Below, piece by piece: positions 12,846-14,753 of a stretch of 14,753 bases of DNA. This DNA comes from CAYQEU01 sp964532005 (lineage in GTDB: Bacteria > Patescibacteriota > Doudnabacteria > UBA920). The notes under the pieces are model-generated. The model was not told the DNA's origin. It worked only from the letters and a program-made list of their open reading frames with translations, and did no database searches. Location: positions 1 through 14,753 of the forward strand of contig CAZHER010000013.1 of the NCBI GenBank assembly GCA_964532005.1, in the 5' to 3' direction. Within the stretch, counting starts at the first letter, position 1. Every line of letters begins with the position of its first letter. Made by a program: the position numbers and the translations under genes.

Positions 12846-13667
12846 ATGGATATTGAGTTTATTTTTAACATTTTAGCCAGTTTTGTTTTTGGCACCTTGA
12901 TCGGCAGTTTTTTAAATGTTGTTATTTGGAGGCTTCCTCGGGAAGTGGGTTTGGGAGGCAGATCCCATTGTCCATCATGCCACAAACAATTAAAGCCTTA
13001 CGAGCTGTTTCCTTTGTTGAGTTATTTTTCCAGCGCAGGGAAGTGTAGGCAATGCGGAAAGCCGATCTCGTTACGCTATCCCGCTATCGAAGCTATTGCA
13101 GGACTTCTGTTTGTAGTTGCTTGGCTTCTGGTCCAGCCTACTTTAGCTGATTTTGCCCAGTGGCTAATTTTTATAAAAATGTTAGTGGTCATAAGCGCTG
13201 CCATTGTAATTTTTGTAATAGATTTTGAACACTTTCTGATTCTAGACAAAGTCTTACTCACAGTGGGGGTCATGGTTTTGCCGCTGAATTTGGTTATGGA
13301 TGTTGTTCTAGGTCACTCGTTTGGTAATTCGATAGTAGTTTCTGGATTAGTGGGTGGTGCGCTGTCCGGAGCAATATTTTATTTAATATGGCTGGCTTCA
13401 AGAGGAAAATGGATGGGTTTTGGGGATGTAAAGCTTGTAATCTTGCTTGGATTTATATTTGGATATGCTCATATGGGAATCTTGCTTTTATTGGCATTCT
13501 GGCTTGGTATGGTCATTTCAGTGGCTTTATTGGCAGCTGGTCGGGCAAAGATGAGCAGCAAGCTTCCATTTGGCACATTTCTCTCTATTTCAGCTGTTAT
13601 AGTTTTGTTTATGGGTCAGAATTTGCTCAATTTGTACCTTCGTTTAATTGGCTTCCCTGTAGCCTAG
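12846..13667 (+). CDS. pilD: Prepilin peptidase (A24 family)
   Basis: A 273-residue integral membrane aspartic protease that cuts prepilins after the leader Gly and may N-methylate the new end. GSFLNVVIWRLP (20-31) opens the A24 N-domain. Two CxxC pairs (C42/C45 and C67/C70) form the zinc site of the methylase-like loop. The catalytic aspartates are D126 in VIDFEHF and D194 in GFGDVKL. About seven hydrophobic helices follow the first. The usual IPD downstream of the first Asp reads ILD. Substrates are encoded on both sides. The start ATG is three nt after the previous stop, with no Shine-Dalgarno. Confidence 0.97.
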   Translation: MDIEFIFNILASFVFGTLIGSFLNVVIWRLPREVGLGGRSHCPSCHKQLKPYELFPLLSYFSSAGKCRQCGKPISLRYPAIEAIAGLLFVVAWLLVQPTLADFAQWLIFIKMLVVISAAIVIFVIDFEHFLILDKVLLTVGVMVLPLNLVMDVVLGHSFGNSIVVSGLVGGALSGAIFYLIWLASRGKWMGFGDVKLVILLGFIFGYAHMGILLLLAFWLGMVISVALLAAGRAKMSSKLPFGTFLSISAVIVLFMGQNLLNLYLRLIGFPVA

Positions 13668-13681
13668 AATTCAGTTTTTGA

Positions 13682-13690
13682 TGTTATAAT
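13682..13690 (+). promoter_or_regulatory. Extended -10 promoter of the minor pilin genes
   Basis: TGT followed by TATAAT (13685-13690), 14 nt after the pilD stop. The predicted start is near 13697, about 17 nt before the ATG. No -35 of quality is visible. Confidence 0.6.
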
Positions 13691-13713
13691 ATATTTAGAT
13701 ATTTAGCAGAATA

Positions 13714-14370
13714 ATGAAACAAAAATTACGAACCAATTCCAATGGCTTTACTATAATTGAACTTTTAGTCGTCCTTTCAATTATGGGTTTAATGGGAACT
13801 ATGTTGATAGTTAACTTCAATTCTACACGCAACAGAAGGAATTTGACTTTGACATCTAATGAATTAGTAACTAATATTCGCAAAACCCAAAGCTATGCGC
13901 TTTCTGCTAGGGATGTATCACCTAATATTCCTGCAAAGTACTATGTCTTGCAGTTTGAACTGGCAGCTGACCCTAGCCATTATAAGATTTTGGCAGTAGA
14001 TAATAATTACACAGCAACACCAACTTTAGTTGAGACAGTCAGCTTGCCTTCTGACGTCATTTTTGATGTAGAAAATAGCTCTTTGGTTCAGCCAATAACC
14101 GGTGGTAACACTACAAATCCGACATGTTTGCAAATATTATTCGGTTTGCCTTTCGGTCGGATATATATGTTTGGCTCCCAAACAAAATCTTGCGATAATA
14201 GTTTTATTCAAACCACTAAAAACCCCTCAGCTATGGCCGAATTAACCAATTCCCTCGCACGGTTATACATTAGAACCATGGTAGACACGGGAGAAGCCAA
14301 GGGTAACCCGACATATTATAATAAAACTATAGAAATAAATGGTTTAAGCGGCACGGTATCAGTGCAGTAA
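13714..14370 (+). CDS. Minor pilin/pseudopilin (GspH/FimT-like)
   Basis: A 218-residue prepilin with leader MKQKLRTNSNG, cut before FTIIELLVVLSIMGLMGT with Glu5 present. The helix continues into TLTSNELVTNIRKTQSYALS, the type of segment seen in GspH/FimT minor pilins, followed by a beta-rich globular part with two cysteines (PTCLQ and KSCDN). Minor pilins prime assembly or sit at the tip. It is probably exported and processed by PilD. It is followed one base later by another prepilin gene, so the two form a minor pilin operon that runs off the window. Confidence 0.9.
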   Translation: MKQKLRTNSNGFTIIELLVVLSIMGLMGTMLIVNFNSTRNRRNLTLTSNELVTNIRKTQSYALSARDVSPNIPAKYYVLQFELAADPSHYKILAVDNNYTATPTLVETVSLPSDVIFDVENSSLVQPITGGNTTNPTCLQILFGLPFGRIYMFGSQTKSCDNSFIQTTKNPSAMAELTNSLARLYIRTMVDTGEAKGNPTYYNKTIEINGLSGTVSVQ

Positions 14371-14371
14371 A

Positions 14372-14753
14372 ATGAAACAAAAGAAAATTTTACAATCTGG
14401 GCAGACGTTAGTGGAAACAATGGTAGCAGTGTTCATCATGGTAATGGGTGTTACAGCAGCTTTAGGTTTGGCTATTTATTCATTTAATGCAACATCTTTG
14501 GCAAACAAGCAGGTCGTTGCCATGGGCCTTGCACGTGAAGGTCTTGAAGCTGTAAAGAATATGAGAGATACTAATTGGCTTAAGGGTGGGCAGTTTGATT
14601 TGTCATGCAACTGCTATTTAGATTGGCAGAATTCTTATTATGAGCTTGCCCCAAGTGGAAAAGGCGAAGCTTACACACTGGACTTTAACCCCACCGAAGC
14701 CCCATATTGGGCATTGGATCCGCTACCTTTGAATTATAGGCTCAAATACGATC
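14372..14753 (+). CDS. PilV-like minor prepilin (partial, cut by window end)
   Basis: An open frame of 127 codons to the window edge, with no stop. The leader MKQKKILQSG is followed by QTLVETMVAVFIMVMGV, so the mature protein would start with Gln rather than Phe or Met, while Glu5 is kept. The following LAREGLEAVKNMRDTNWL resembles minor pilins of the PilV/type IV modification group common in Patescibacteria. Two close cysteines (SCNCY) may form a disulfide. The ATG lies one base after the previous stop, so it is translationally coupled. Confidence 0.88.
   Translation, partial: MKQKKILQSGQTLVETMVAVFIMVMGVTAALGLAIYSFNATSLANKQVVAMGLAREGLEAVKNMRDTNWLKGGQFDLSCNCYLDWQNSYYELAPSGKGEAYTLDFNPTEAPYWALDPLPLNYRLKYD

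Noticed and set aside
1..14753. CRISPR array, insertion sequence or prophage genes
   Set aside because: No regularly spaced direct repeats, transposase or phage-like genes were seen.
1..14753. Alternative genetic code (TGA as glycine, known in some CPR lineages)
   Set aside because: pilN and the Nudix gene end at TGA in sensible places, and conserved glycines use GGN codons.

Overview
The window looks like a chromosomal stretch of a bacterium of the Candidate Phyla Radiation (Patescibacteria), possibly a Microgenomates-like lineage; the lineage is an inference. The grounds are an AT-rich genome using the standard stops (TAA, TAG and TGA all end real genes), small membrane proteins, a single-RRM RNA-binding protein, a CAP-domain surface protein, and a compact pilM-N-O-x-B-receiver-T-C-A-x-D type IV pilus locus with no secretin gene in view. 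Most starts have no Shine-Dalgarno sequence, although the 16S rRNA keeps its anti-SD.

Left part (1-4700). The 3' end of a 16S rRNA gene is followed by a trailer and a strong terminator at 284-310, with no 23S and no spacer tRNAs. The rRNA genes therefore look unlinked. Next come a minus-strand DUF3137-like membrane protein on an apparently leaderless mRNA, an RRM protein behind a long leader that folds as a three-way junction, a 57-residue single-pass membrane protein, and a CAP-domain protein with N- and C-terminal membrane segments. A hairpin-rich gap (3457-3710) then has its own promoter and terminator signals and may encode a structured RNA. On the minus strand follow a Nudix hydrolase (leaderless) and a tRNA-Ile(GAT) / 75-residue membrane protein / tRNA-Ala(TGC) unit. 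These two tRNAs are the pair usually found in the 16S-23S spacer.

Right part (4736-14753). Divergent promoters sharing one overlapping -35 element drive the tRNA unit to the left and the type IV pilus locus to the right. The first operon, with 2-14 nt gaps, encodes PilM (actin-like), PilN and PilO (inner-membrane alignment complex), a 90-residue single-pass protein, the PilB/GspE assembly ATPase, a receiver-like protein without its phospho-acceptor Asp, the PilT retraction ATPase and the PilC platform protein. A second promoter precedes the major pilin, whose likely start is a TTG behind the only strong Shine-Dalgarno I noticed in the window. After a stem-loop come a pilin-fold paralogue without a prepilin leader and the prepilin peptidase PilD. 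A third promoter precedes a GspH/FimT-like minor pilin and a PilV-like minor pilin cut by the window end.

Together the genes make and retract a pilus across a single membrane: PilD processes the pilins, PilB and PilT drive assembly and disassembly on PilC, and PilM/N/O plus the 90-residue protein form the envelope scaffold. Recurrent promoter features are a TATAAT-like -10, often with an extended TGn (commonly TGC), and in two minus-strand genes a six-base gap from TATAAT to ATG.
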